Assembly: GCA_027579435.1 (NCBI GenBank)
Contig: JANBPK010000874.1
Location: forward strand, 1 to 64,000
Reading direction: 5' to 3'
Source of the DNA: Candolleomyces eurysporus
Taxonomy: Eukaryota; Basidiomycota; Agaricomycetes; Agaricales; Psathyrellaceae
Length of the DNA stretch: 64,000 nt
Made by a program: the position numbers and the translations under genes. Below the pieces are notes generated by a model that was given only the letters and a program-made list of their open reading frames with translations, ran no database searches and was not told the DNA's origin. This document shows, in pieces, positions 45,600-57,589 of the stretch. How positions within the stretch are numbered: the stretch's first letter is position 1; every line of letters starts with the position of its first letter.

Positions 45600-46460
45600 T
45601 ATAGATTTCAGCTGAAGGCGACCAGGCATTCTGTCCTGGCCAGGATGCACCCAATTGGATCCTGCGGCCACACATAGGTCAAGGTCAAGTCCAACTGCAA
45701 ATTCAAGCCGAGCAGCAATTCGACCTCTGGTAGATAAGCTGCACCATAATAACCTTCAAAATTTGTATTCTGGGTTAACGTCCCCCGTAACATTTTTCGA
45801 TGTCTTTACCTGCTCTTGTTTATTCTTCAGACTCTCTTCTTCATGTCGCTTCGCTTGCGCAGCTGCAACCTGGGGTCGTGTTGCAAAAGGTGGACAGTTG
45901 GAAACCTAGCGGTAGCAATCTCCAATTCAAAAGGGCTGGATCCTTCAGCCCCTTGAGTTGGTAGAAGTCTTTGCGGATGACCGTCGTGCCGCAAAGGACT
46001 TTGCTACCCGTGGCCAACCCGTGGGGCCCTTGAAACACTCTACCAGTGAGGCTGGGCCAACTGACGTTTAGCCACAACATCAAGGGGGGCAAGAAGCGTT
46101 GGCTTCTTTAGGTTAGGGACTTCTGCATGGCATTCAATGGCTTGAGGTGAACTCCAGAGAAACATGTCGCAGGAATGCAGAGACTTTCTGGGACAAGTAC
46201 ATTCTTGGTGCCCTCGTTCTTTCCCCCTGAAACTGAACGGCCGCTTCTACAGTTATACCAAACATGAGCTGTGTCAGCCAGCCAGAAAGTGTCAGAACCA
46301 CACCCTACCCAAAACGCAATGTTCCCGGGTGATTCATTGAGTGGCGACGTAGCAGGTCGGTTTCTGTGTGTCTGGGGTAACAAAGGACAGAAAAGGGAAG
46401 TCTGAAACATAAAAACCGACCTGTTATGGTTCCCCACCAATGCCACACCTTGACTCAACA
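45600..46460 (-). pseudogene. H2, unknown minus-strand family
   Basis: Minus-strand blocks in order: DTAHVWYNCRSGRSVSGG; LCGTTVIRKDFYQLKGLKDP, which continues ALLNWRLLPLGFQL; TPGCSCASEAT; and a last piece YGAAYLPEVELLLGLNLQLD with YVWPQDPIGCILARTE, ending VAFS at 45608. These blocks recur in H3 and H6, so they represent one protein family, but here frames between blocks do not join cleanly. No family recognised. Confidence 0.45.
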
Positions 46461-46912
46461 TCGAATTTGGGTGGGGTGCCAGATATGGTCTCCGTTGCTG
46501 ACCGTATGACTGATAATGAGTCGATCAGTCGTTGATGTTGCCAGATATGTCGCGATATTGGAGTACAAACAACAATAAACATCAAGGCTCGTCACTTAGT
46601 TTTGGCGCTATTGGTTCACCGAACCAGCATTTTCTTCCATCCATGTTTCATCTTCCTCGAGTTCCGGATAATATTTCTCGTTCACCGCTACACGCGCATC
46701 ACACGACAACAGCGTGCGTGCTGCATCAATGTCGTCCTCGACTTGGTCGTGCGATGTCCAAGGTCTCAAGGGCAAAAAGGACCCTGAAACCTGTTTCATG
46801 GATTCTCCCAATACACCGTTTGGTGAGTTTCACTTGCACGATGAAACCATGCTCTAAGGCATTTATAAATCGTTTGCCTTGAACTGTGATTCCTCACTTT
46901 CCACCCTTCAGA

Positions 46913-48372
46913 ATGACTGTCCCTGAACGTCAAACCGACACTGCACACCATGCATACTCGGTCTACTCAGCCCATCCGCGTTCAACCAAACCCCAGGATG
47001 CTCTCACCGAAAGCGAAGGCGTGTTGGCGTTGGGTGAATCTCAGCCTTCGCATGGGAATCCTGGCGACTCTCACATCGCAGCTCGGGGCCCCATTACTAG
47101 CAAAGCTCTCGAGACCCAGCCCTTGAACGCAGAAGCCTCCACGACCAAACAAAACGCTTCACCTACTCGCCAATCCCCCGAGAACGCAGAAGCCTCCACA
47201 ACCCTACGAGATGCTTCGCCTAGACGCCAGTCCCCCGACAACGCAGAAGCCTCCACGACCCGACGAAATGCGCATACACGCCAATCCCCCAAGAATGCAG
47301 AAGTCTCCACGACCGAACGAAATGCTCCGCCTACTTGCCAGTCCTCCGAGAACGCAGAAATTTCCACGACCAAGCAAAATGCTTCGCCTCAGCCCGGCGA
47401 CGTCGTTCTTCTGTACGTCCTGCCGCTCTTCCTAAAAGCTTGAATGTTCACTGACAAGCTTGATAGAATCACGGGGAAAGTAGGGTCTGGAAAGAGTACC
47501 GTACGTTTTACACCTAATTCAACGCCGCTGTGAACTCATCTATTACTAGTTCATTAATGACTTATTATCCGAGCCCACACCAAAGATGGTCGTCGATGAC
47601 TCACTCTCATCCCCAATGAAGGAAGTCCAACACTCGATCGTCGAGCAGAAGGACATTCCGCAATGGTGCGAGCGGGGATATCGTCTCATACTCGTGGAAG
47701 CTCCAGGATTCAACCATGAAACCGAGTCGGATGACAATGTTTTCCAAGCAATCTTGGAATCGCTTGAGAAATTGTACGCAATCAATAGTCACTGCTTTCC
47801 TGCTCTAATGCACACCCGCCAGGTTTCCCGAAGGACTATATCGCGCAGGCGTCGTCTACCTCCATGATATGACTGAAGATCGACCTCGAGGGGTCAACGG
47901 ATCGGTTTTGAGATCCCTGTATGGCTACCGGGGTCGTGGCTGGTATTCCCGGCTAGCCATCGTCAAGACCAAATCGAACTTCTCAGGCCGAAGACCCGGA
48001 GAGCAGCGGGTGTGGAATTCCCAGGTTGAACCCCCGGGTGGAAATCCAATGATCGAGGGGTATGCCAAAGGTACATGCACTAAACGCGAATGTGTGTGCG
48101 CCGAAAGCGAATGCAAATGTGCGTGGGCGATTGTCAGGAAATTCCTGCCGAGGCTTGATTCGAATGTGGTCGACATCAGAGAGGAGGTTGCCGGCAGAAA
48201 GAGAACGGCGGTCACGGTCCCTATTCCAAAGGTCCCTCCGAAAGGTAGTCGCACATTTGGGCAAAAGTTACGGGATTTTTGCTTTCGTCGTCGCTCATGT
48301 CGCAAGGACCAGGCTCAGCCCAACGTACCAGCTCAGCCCAGCGTACGGGTGCAGCACAAGAGTTTGGTTTGA
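46913..48372 (+). CDS. G2: GTPase-like P-loop protein with N-terminal repeats
   Basis: Same four-exon layout as G1: 46913-47412, 47467-47500, 47550-47773, 47823-48372, in total 436 codons. The first 40 residues match G1 (MTVPERQTDTAHHAYSV). A repeat tract follows with five 19-residue units such as NAEASTTKQNASPTRQSPE. Walker A is complete (ITGKVGSGKST). G3 has degenerated to LILVEAPGFN (DTPG to EAPG), and G4 reads AIVKTKSNF. The C-terminus is Cys/Arg-rich (RDFCFRRRSCRKD). The open frame over four exons argues that a protein is made, though the altered G3 and G4 make a normal GTPase cycle unlikely. Confidence 0.75.
47127..47385 (+). repeat. 57-bp coding tandem repeat in G2
   Basis: About four and a half direct repeats of 57 bases (19 codons) opening AACGCAGAAGCCTCCAC; one unit is a codon short. 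The frame is kept. The unit is unlike that of G1 except for the shared core QASTTE/EASTTK. Confidence 0.8.
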
Positions 48373-48589
48373 ACATTGCTATTATTTACATGTATCCTGT
48401 CTTCACATTATGTATTATGGCTTTAATGAACGATGTGAGAGCGATTGTGACATATCGCGACACAAGTGAGTCCACGGAGCTAGGTATCAAATCGCTGCAT
48501 CCAGTTGTACACTACCTGACTAGTGTCACTCTTGGGATGCGCTACCGACGACAGTGTGGAACGGGGAGTTGGGCTCCAAGATGTATAGT

Positions 48590-49180
48590 ATATGAGCATC
48601 AAGCGATCGGCCAGGCCTCCTTTTTAAATTTGTTCTTTTGTTTCAATCAAGGCCCTGAGGCATCATTGCGCGCTCGAGACCGGCTCCAGGATCAGCGGGA
48701 GTCAGTTACAGCTAGCTTGAAGACGATGATTGCGAGCTCAGAAAACTGAAGAGAAGGATTCTGAAAGTTTTTTGAATCGCGCGATACGACCGTCACTAAC
48801 GACAACGAAAGCCTTGTCCAAGACGAAAAGGGTGAATTAACTACTACGACTGGAGAAGGTGACTCATCGATGGATATCGATCTGAAGCTGTGCCCCGAAG
48901 ATTTATTTAATCGTGCCGGAGGAAACCGATCACTTGGAAGCTCCCAGAAGAGCTTGAACGGCCTGCAGCGAGGTCCGTTGTCGTTTCTTTTTCTCTCTTT
49001 CCCTCTCTGTGTTATCGTTCCATTGATACTAGGCTCTTTATGGGTTTTACTAGGCTGCTGTTTGATAACACGGGAGTCAAGATCGTTTTAATACAATCCC
49101 TTGATCATGTTGTGTATCCGATCATAGCGACGATTTCGCCTACACCGCGTATGATCGCGGCCTTGAACAGCATGTGAACG
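48590..49180 (+). pseudogene. clp1 relic 3
   Basis: Contains TAGCTTGAAGACGATGATTG with GAGCTCAGAAAACTG, CAACGAAAGCCTTGTC, GATTTATTTAATCGTGCCGG, AAACCGATCACTTGGAAG, and GGGAGTCAAGATCGT with GTGTATCCGATCATAGCGAC, in the same order as clp1. Frames are broken. It lies directly upstream of the NACHT/G chimera. Confidence 0.7.
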
Positions 49181-49289
49181 TTAACTGCTGTGAGCGTTAA
49201 CTGCTTGTGCCGCATTATAAGGAGGCTCATTGCCACAAGTGTAGCGCGTTTTGCATCTCTTCTCTCCTCACCCACTCACCGTCAACACA

Positions 49290-51001
49290 ATGCCCTCGCA
49301 TTTTCGAAACGCCCGAAACTTCAGCATCGAAGAGTACACTCATATCTACGCGAGGAATTACAACCACTATGGGGAACGCGCACACAAGGATTCTATCAAG
49401 AGTGAGTGGCTTTGAAACCGGAGTGGTGCCCCAGGTGACTTGACCCACACGTCGCTTATAGAGTTGAATGAACACATCGCAGCGGGAGCATTGCACGACT
49501 CCGACGAATGCTCCAACATCCCGAGATGCCACTCAGGATGTCTAGTTGAGATGCTGGACGAGTTACTTGACTGGGCATGTGACGGAGATAGCGGCGATGA
49601 ACCCACAAACATTATGTGGGTGACAGGGCCTGAAGGTTCAGGAAAGACTTCCCTCATGAGCTCAGTTGCCGATATCTGCCAGAGGACGGGCATCCTAGCT
49701 GCTACCCATTTCTTCTCGTTATCCTCCGTGTCTGAAAACAGGCGCTCAAAGCAATATCTGGTGCCTACGCTGGCATATCAACTCGTCCAGCACAAGGCCA
49801 TGCAACAAGTTGGGGAACAGATCCTCTCCGCCATCGAACGCAATCCTGCGGTTTTCGATCAAAGGCTCGAAGTGCAGCTCGATCAGCTGATTTTGCAGCC
49901 GCTCCGAGCGTGTCGACAAGGTAGAGATGCATGGCCAAAAGTCATCGTCATCGATGCTCTCGACGAATGCGAAGCGGTCCAGTACCATGATGCAACTCGA
50001 AGCAACGCGCCTCGTCGATCGAAAGAGGATGATCAAGCTGAGATTTTCTCCGCATTGAAGAAGGCTGCCAGCGATCCCGCCTTCCCGTTCCGTATCGTCA
50101 TATCCAGTCGTCCGGAAGACGCCATTTTCACCAAGGTTACGAACTCCGTGACGAATGCATTGTTCCTCGATGACGAGTTATCCCTATTCCGCAAGACCGA
50201 CGTCGTTCTTCTGTACGTCTTACCGCACTTCCTACAAGCTTAAATGCTTACTGACAGGCTTGATAGAATCACGGGCCTCGTAGGATCTGGAAAGAGCCGT
50301 GTAAGCTATGCATTTACTTCAACGCCGCTGGGGACTCATCTTTTCCTAGTTCATTAATTCCTTGTTACCTCACGTACCAGAAATGGCCGCCTCAAGAGCA
50401 CCAAGCATGCCCAACTCAAAAGCACCAAACATGGCTGTCTCAAAGGAACTTATACCCTGCACGAAGGAAATCCAATACTTCATTGTCGGGTCAAAGGACA
50501 TTCCAGAACGGTATGGACAGGATCGTCGTCTCATACTGGTGGACACTCCGGGATTTGGCAACGCAGACAAGTCGGATGTCTGTGTTCTCCAAGAAATTTT
50601 GACATGGCTTGAACGATCGTACGTATTTGATTGCTATTAGTTTCTTGTTCTAATCCACAACTGCCAGATTTCCCAGAGGAAAATATCGCGGAGGTGTCAT
50701 CTACCTTCACGATTTGTCTAGAGATCAACCTCTGGGGGTTGAAGAGCCGGTTTTGAAAGCCCTCCGTGGCTTCCGGGATCGGGGCCGCTCCTATTCCCAG
50801 CTGGCCATTGGCACACTCCATGGCAATCCCCTCAACCAACACAATCCATGGGAACTCGTCGGTAAATTCCTGCCGAGGGTTAAGTCGAATGAAGTCGACA
50901 TCAATCTCAGTAAGGAAGTTCTTGATATATATTTGCAAGAAAGCAAAGTGTCCAAAGGCAAGCGAATACTTAAAGGTCTGACGGGGACGAAGCTTTGGTA
51001 A
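49290..51001 (+). CDS. NACHT-G3 chimera: STAND NTPase front fused to GTPase-like domain
   Basis: Exons 49290-49401, 49462-50212, 50267-50300, 50350-50618 and 50668-51001 sum to exactly 500 codons with one open frame. Residues 1-285 are a NACHT front half: AHKDSIKKLNEHIAAGALHD, Walker A WVTGPEGSGKTSL at about 91-99, Walker B VIVIDALDEC at about 198, and IVISSRPED at about 250. At LFLDDELSLFRKT the frame passes into DVVLLITGLVGSGKSR, the G-family Walker A (about 290-298), with the same intron phase as in G1-G5. LILVDTPGFGN is at about 362 and GGVIYLHDL follows. The TTKW segment is missing (AIGTLHGNP). The NACHT helical and winged-helix parts and the G repeat region are absent. It looks like a deletion fusion that stayed in frame. 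Two different P-loops in one chain is unusual. Confidence 0.75.
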
Positions 51002-51119
51002 CCTTGGGTTTTGAGCATCGATCTATATTGTTAAGCATGTATCCCGTCTTTACATTGGGGCTTAATCGAACGATTTGAGAGCAACTGTGGCATATCGGGG
51101 CACTAGTGAGTCCAAGAAA

Positions 51120-51205
51120 GTAGAAGGGTTTTGAAAGTTCTTCGAGTCGCGCGATGCCGCCATCACCGATGATGACGTCGAAAGCCTTGACAAAGACAAA
51201 ATTTA
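51120..51205 (+). pseudogene. clp1 relic 4 (short)
   Basis: AAGTTCTTCGAGTCGCGCGATGCCGCCATCACC...GACGTCGAAAGCCTTGAC matches the same short part of clp1 and the other relics. Only about 85 bases remain. Confidence 0.6.
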
Positions 51206-51229
51206 ACTGGAGATGCACTTACCCCTTCC

Positions 51230-52624
51230 CGATGTATGGCTTTCTACAGACTATCTTCTTTCTATCGCCTCGTTTGCACAGCTGCAACCCGAAGTCATGG
51301 TCGCAAAAGGTACACCATTGGAAAATCTATCTGTAACAACCTCCAATACCAGAAGGGAAGGATCCTTCTGCCCTTTGAGTTGGTAGATGTCTTCACTGAT
51401 GACCATCGTGTTGCAAAAGACTTCGCTACCTGCGGCGCCTTTGAGCCACTCTATGAGCAAAACTAGATCACCATGACGTCCAGCCATGATATCGAGGGTA
51501 GCTGGAAGTGTTCGGTTGGCTTCTTTGGGGACTTCTGCGTGGTATTCATTGAAAATCGGCTCGAGGCTAATTCCAGAGAGCCACAAACCTGTCAAACGGA
51601 CTAATATATGCTGTCGCGAAGAGGGGCAGGAGCACGGAGACTTCTGGGCCCGGGTAAATACATTCTTGATGGCCTCATTCCATACCCCCCTGAACTTAAA
51701 TAGCTGCTGCTACGGTCATACCAAACATAGGCGATTTCTACCACACCGAGGGGCGCCAGAACCACATGCCTAGTAGGTCCCAACCAGATGCCATCCACCG
51801 CTCGATTTCGACACTACTATTTTCACCAACCATGATGAGGTCCTTCGTCTGTTATTGGTTGATCCAAGCCCTTCCGCAGGCTGGGGGCGTCATTGCCCCT
51901 TTTCTTCCGTTTTCTCTTTGCCATATACACTGACATCAGGTATGTTTAGGTTTGGCAAATGGATGGAGTTGAAGGAGGGAGACACGACCACACCAGATAG
52001 CTGGGGAGCAGAGGGAGGTTAGGGGTAACGGTCCAGCGACGAGATCAAGAACATATCCTACGAGAGAGCAATAGACACCGGGCAAACCAGTGTGGTCATA
52101 TCGCCAAACCGGGTGGGTTGAGAAAACCCGGAGCCTTGGTTCAATACAGTAAGCTCAAATTGGGTAGATCCTGGACTCTGAGCGAAGCGCCGGGCAGTGG
52201 GGAACGTAACAGTTAGTCACATCAAGCTGTCAGAATACGAGAGATGGAAAGAAAAAGCGCATGTAATTTGCGAATGACTGTAATCCAATAGAGGTCACAA
52301 GGCGACAGTAGGAACCATCAGCTAAAACCGGATAGTTCGACTGGAAAGTAGACCTTGTCACCCTGGCCAACGGAAGACGCCCAAGGCTATCTCCTGTGAG
52401 TGTATGGGAATGGACAGCGTCGACAGTTGCTTCTTGCTATGTTGGAAAGAAGAGTTAGTATTAAATTCAACCACTGTAGCACAGCTATAGCTTGAACTCC
52501 GAGTCCGTGAGGCAATGACTTTGATGTCTCCATTCTTAAGAACTACAACTTTCCAATAGGTTTGCTTGATCACTTGCGCCACTGCTCGACAGCTAACACA
52601 CACTGTTCTATCATACTGACTCAT
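51230..52624 (-). CDS. H3, unknown minus-strand family, best-preserved copy
   Basis: Candidate start ATG 52624 (MSQYDRTVCVSCRAVAQVIK). It is followed by KVVVLKNGDIKVIASRTRSS, an intron with a TACTAAC branch site ending CATAG, and QEATVDAVHSHTLTGDSLGR. Later pieces are GFSQPTRFGDMTTLV, AYVWYDRSSSYLSSGGYGMR, LTGLWLSGISLEPIFNEYHA, VFCNTMVISEDIYQLKGQKD and TSGCSCANEA. Intron borders in the middle are not resolved, so this may be a pseudogene. It is divergent from G4, with only about 150 bases between the two start codons, suggesting a shared promoter. No known domain recognised. Confidence 0.45.
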
Positions 52625-52776
52625 TCAGGTATATCGCGCACTGCATCAATTTCACGATAAAGCCGCGCTCTCGACATTTGATAAGTCTACTGCCTTGAGC
52701 TGTAACTCCCCACTTTTCACTCCCCAGAACGACACGCTCCAGATTTCCAACTGACACTGCAGAGTATCCATTGAGC

Positions 52777-53733
52777 ATGGTCAGCTTTAGATCCTTGAGA
52801 TCAGTCCTGTCCAGCTGGGCGCCTTTGAACTGGGGGTTCAAGCGCAAGCCTCTACTCCCAGGTTTCACAGACAGCGACATCATTCTTCTGTACGTCCTGC
52901 CGCTCTTGCTACAAGCTTGGATCCTTACCGACGGACTTGATAGAATTACGGGCCCAGTGGGGTCAGGAAGGAGTACCGTACGCTATACGTTCATTTACTT
53001 CAACGCCGCTGGAGACTCATCTTTTCCTAGTTCATAAATAGCCTATTACCACCAGAGTCTTCACCAAAGATGGCTATCAAGGAAAATGGGTCAATGGCAG
53101 CCTGCACGAAGGAAGTCCAATACTCGATTGTCGAGCCGAAGGACGTTCCGCAACAGTGGCGGCCGAATGGTCGCCTCGTGCTCGTGGACACTCCAGGATT
53201 CGAAGACGACGCGGTTCGAGATGCCGCTGTTCTCAAAGAAATTCTGGGTTGGCTCAAAAGGTTGTACGCAGTTAATAGTCCCTATTTTCCTGCTCTAACG
53301 TGCATCACCCACCAGGTTTCCCGGAGGGAGATATCGCGGAGGCGTCATCTACCTTCATGATCTGACTGTGACTTCAAGTAATGGGATTTACGGGACGGTT
53401 TTGAAAGTCCTGGAGGGTTTCAAGCACCCGGACTGGTCTTCCCGGCTAGCCATTGTCACGACCAAGTGGGGATACAACCCTGATAATGACCAGGCCCACC
53501 ATGTTTCATTGAGGGGAAATTGGATTGAGGCCTTGGGTAACGAACCAGTGATCGAAAAGTACACCGGAGACGAAGATCCATGGCCGATTGTTGGCCCGTT
53601 CCTGCCGAGGCTCGAGTCGAATGATGTCGACATCAGAAGGGAAGTTGGTAGATTAAATAGCCTCCTGAATCCGTCTAAATTCATGCGGAAAATCAAGGAT
53701 CTGGTTCGTGGCAATCTCGGTAAATGTTATTAG
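52777..53733 (+). CDS. G4: GTPase-like P-loop protein, short N-terminus
   Basis: Exons 52777-52889, 52944-52977, 53031-53263 and 53316-53733 sum to 266 codons. The start used by G5 (AGAATGACACGCTCC) is mutated here to AGAACGACACGCTCC, so translation probably begins at the next ATG (MVSFRSLRSVLSSWAP), and the repeat region is missing. Walker A is ITGPVGSGRST (Lys to Arg). G3 is LVLVDTPGFEDD, followed by GGVIYLHDLT, and G4 is AIVTTKWGY. The C-terminal PSKFMRKIKDLVRGNLGKCY is basic and ends in Cys-Tyr. Closest relative in the window is G5. Confidence 0.75.
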
Positions 53734-53849
53734 TTAAATGTTATTAGTGACCCTCGGTTCTGAACACTGATCTGTATTATTTAATATGTATCCTGACTTT
53801 ACCTTATGTATTTTGCACTGTGGCTCTATTGAACGATTTGAGGGCATCA

Positions 53850-54560
53850 AGAGGTGAGCGTGCCTTCTAATTTTCGGTCGCAAACTTCTTGTTGGGGAGC
53901 GAAAGGTCGATGGATAGGATGCCCCGAGAATTCGTCGGAATGTGGTCCGTTGTATCCTTGCAGTTCCTCGAAAGCTCGACATCAAGAGATCGGTAGCACC
54001 TTCTGTTCAAATTTGTTCGTTTTTGCTTCAAACAAGGCTCTGAGGTATCGACGCTCGAGATCGGCCACAGGATCAGCGGCCTCAGCTAGTGCGAAGACGA
54101 TAGTCGCGACGGATCGCCACCGATGACGACGAAAGCCTCGTCGAAGACGAACAACGACGATAAGACTGCCATGACTAGAGGGCCGACGCATCGATGGATC
54201 TCGATCTGAAGTTGAGCTCCAGAGATTTGGTTCGTGCCAGGAAGAAACCGATTACTTTGGAGATCCAGGAAGAGCTTGAACGGCCATCTGTTTCCCTTTC
54301 TCCCTCTCTATCTATGGTATGGTTAGCCAACGGTCAAGATCGTTTCTCCAGAGAACAAGGTTCTGTGATCGTACTCGATATCCGAACGCAGCGACAATCC
54401 CGCCTACGCAGATGATTGCCGCCTTCAAGAGCACTAGACCGCCTGAGGGAGGGATGTGGAAAGGGTCGATGTGCCATCGTCCCCTCTGGGCTAGCCGGTG
54501 TGGATGAGTGTTGAGACTCCTTTCGGATTGCCGAGGGTACTTAAGGGGGTCCAAAACTGC
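53850..54560 (+). pseudogene. clp1 relic 5
   Basis: GATTTGGTTCGTGCCAGGAA and GAAACCGATTACTTTGGAGA match clp1 (RAGKKPITLKIPEEL). The relic also keeps AACGGTCAAGATCGTTTCTCC and ACGCAGCGACAATCCCGCC followed by TACGCAGATGATTGCCG (IPPTHMIAVF). Many frameshifts; the region coding for the rest of Clp1 is lost. Confidence 0.75.
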
Positions 54561-54954
54561 CAAGACGACGTCGCCCCTTGTGACCGGGCCGCATCTCTCC
54601 CATCAGTCATTTTCAAACCTATCGCAGCTCCCCCTGTTTTCCGTCCGCCCATTTCAACATTTCCTTCTACTCCGCCATCATATTTCGTGCCGCCGTCACT
54701 TTCTATCTCGCCCTCGGAAGCCCGCAAAATGCCTCGGCTCCTGCCGTGCGAAGCATCGGCCGCTTGCCACAGGTTTCCTCTTATTACTGCTCTCCCGCGC
54801 TCCATCTCCCATATCATTCATTTGAAATCTTCAATCATGATCTTTCGTTATCACTGTTCTATCTAATTGTCCATCGGTCTTCATCCCAGCTGCCTTTCAC
54901 AATTCATTTGTACTGCAAGTCATATCACCGCATTGAAGTGTGTAGTTCGCATGG

Positions 54955-56090
54955 CTGGCTAGCTGGAAGTGTTTTGTTGGCTTCTTTGGGGACTTCTGCG
55001 TGGTATTCATTGAAAATCGGCTCGAGGCTAATTCCAGAGAGCCGCAAACCTGTCGAACGGACTAATATATGCTGTCGTGAAGAGGGGTAGGAGCACGGAG
55101 ACTTCTGGGTAAGTACGTTCTTGGTGCCCTCATTCCATACCTCCCTGAACTTAAATGGCTGCTGCTACGGTCATACCAAACATAGGCGATTTCTACCACA
55201 CCGAGGGCGCCAGAACCACATGCCTAGTAGGTCCCAACCAGATGCCATTCACCGCTCGATTTCGACACTACTATTTTCGCCAACCATGATGAGGTCCTTC
55301 GTCTGTTATTGGTTGATCCAAGGCTGGGGGCGTCACATTGCCCCTGTTCTTCCGTTTTCTCTTTGTCATATACACTGACGTCAGGTATGTCCAGCAAAGG
55401 GATGGATTGAAGGAGGGAGACACAGCCATCAGATAGCTGGGGAGCAGAGGGAGGTGAGGGGTAACGGTCAAGGGACGAGATAAAGAACATGTGTTGTTTT
55501 TTCCTATTATACGAGGAAGCTTTGGGCACCGGGCTAACCGGTGTGATCATATCGCCAAACTGGGTGGGTTGAGAAAACCCGAGGCTTTGGTTCAATATAG
55601 CTCAAAATGGTTGATTCCTGGACTCGGAGCGGATCGCTAGGAACTGGGGAACGTGGCAGTTGGTGGCATCGAAGATGAAAGATAGAAAGNAAAAAAGGGC
55701 GTGAAACTTGAAAATGACTGTAATCCAATAGAAGTCACAACATAACAGAACTTCTCGAAGGGACCATCAACTAATAACCGATAGTTCGACCGGGAGTAGA
55801 CCTTGTCCCCCTGGCCAACTATAATCGCCCAAACCTGGCGAGGGCAACCGCCATCCCTTTTAATGTAATCTCATTGTACGGGAATGGACTGCGTCGATGG
55901 TTGCTGCGGAAAGAAGAGTTAGTATTGAATTTAACCATTACCGCACAGCTATAACTTGAACTCCGACTCCGTGAGGCAATGACTTCGATGTCTCCATTCA
56001 AAGAACAACCGCAAGTCCCAATTTTTCAATAGGTTTGTTTGGTCACTTGCGCCACTGCTCTACAACTAACAACCTGCACTGAATTGCCTT
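54955..56090 (-). pseudogene. H4, unknown minus-strand family, broken
   Basis: Keeps blocks of H3: SSGRYGMRAPRTYLP, QVCGSLELASSRFSMN (in a shifted frame), GFSQPTQFGDMITPVSPV, and NGDIEVIASRSRSSSYSC. Frame changes between blocks and an N with an A6 run at 55690 prevent a single model. It lies upstream of G5 in divergent orientation. Confidence 0.45.
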
Positions 56091-56200
56091 ACGTATATCA
56101 CACGCGCCGCATCAGTGTCACTTACACGACGAAGCCACGCTCTCAGTCATTGATAAGTCTTCTGCTTTGAATTGCGACTCCCCACTTTTCACTCCCCAGA

Positions 56201-57289
56201 ATGACACGCTCCAGATTTCCAACTGACACTGCAGAGTATCCATTGAGCACACTCAGCTCTAGATCCCAATCCCCCGAGAACGCAAGCAATTTATCGGTAG
56301 CGCTTTTACAAGACCCCACAGCCAATGGAAACGATTCTCTGGTTCGGCGTCACGGTTCCTTGAGATCGGTCCCATCCAGCCGTGCGCCTTTGAACTCGGG
56401 GTTTCAATCTTCGATAAATTTACCCCCAGATTTCACGGACAGCGACATCATTCTTCTGTACGTCCTGCCGCTCTTGCTACAAGCTTGGATGCTTACCGAC
56501 GGACTCGATAGAATTACGGGCCCAGAGGGGTCAGGAAGGAGTACCGTACGCTATACATTCATTTACTTCAACGCCGCTGGAGACTCATCTTTTCCTAGTT
56601 CATAAATAGCCTGTTACCAAAGTCTTCACCAAAGATGGATACCAGGGAAAGTGGGTCAATCCTACCCTGCACGACGCAAGTCAAATACTCGATCGTCGAG
56701 CCGAAGGACGTTCCGGAACGGTGGCGGCCGAATCGTCGCCTCGTGCTCGTGGACACTCCAGGATTCGAAGACGACGCGGTTCGAGATGCCGCTGTTCTCA
56801 GAGAAATTCTGGGTTGGCTTGGAAGATCGTACGCAGTTAATAGTCCCTATTTTCCTGCTCTAACGTACACCACCCACCAGGTTTCCCAGAGGGAGATATC
56901 GCGGAGGCGTCATCTACCTTCATGATCTGACAGTACCTTCAGGTAAAGGGATTTACGGGACGGTTTTGAAAGTCCTGGAGGGCTTTAAGCACCCGGACTG
57001 GTCCTCCCGGCTAGCCATTGTCACGACCAAGTGGGGATACAACCCTGCGACAGACCAGACCCAACATAATTCATTGAGCATAGGTTGGGTTAGGGCCTTG
57101 GGCCACAATCCAGTGATCACAAGGTACACCAGAGACGAAGGTGCATGGCCGATTGTTGGCCCATTCCTGCCGAGGCTCGAGTCGAATGAGGTCGACATCA
57201 GAAGGGAAGTTGGTAGGTTGAAAGGCCTCCTGAATCCGTCCAAATTCATGCGGAAAATCAAGGATCTGGTTCGTTGCAAATGCTATTAG
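56201..57289 (+). CDS. G5: GTPase-like P-loop protein
   Basis: Exons 56201-56457, 56512-56545, 56599-56828 and 56881-57289 sum to 310 codons. The N-terminus is MTRSRFPTDTAEYPLSTLSS and then a single remnant of the repeat (SQSPENASN), so no expansion. Walker A is ITGPEGSGRST (Lys to Arg), G3 LVLVDTPGFEDD, then GGVIYLHDLT and AIVTTKWGYN. The C-terminus KFMRKIKDLVRCKCY is basic with two Cys. Very close to G4 from the Walker A onward, including intron sequence, so the G4/G5 split is recent. Confidence 0.78.
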
Positions 57290-57589
57290 TGACTTTCGGT
57301 TTTGAACACTGATCTGTATTATTTGACATGTATCGATATCCTGTCTTTGCCTTATGCATTATTGACTGTGGTTCTTTATTGAACGATTTGAGAGAGACTG
57401 TGACATATCGTGCATACTAGTGAGTCCACGAAGCTAGATATCAGATTACTGCAACCCCGGTCAGATACTACCTGACCAGCGTCACTCCTGGGATGCGCCA
57501 CCAACGACAACGTGACACAAGGGGTTGGGCTCTCACACATCATGGATGACCGCCTCAGTGGTCGTCTATCACCGCCGCACGAAGAGGTG

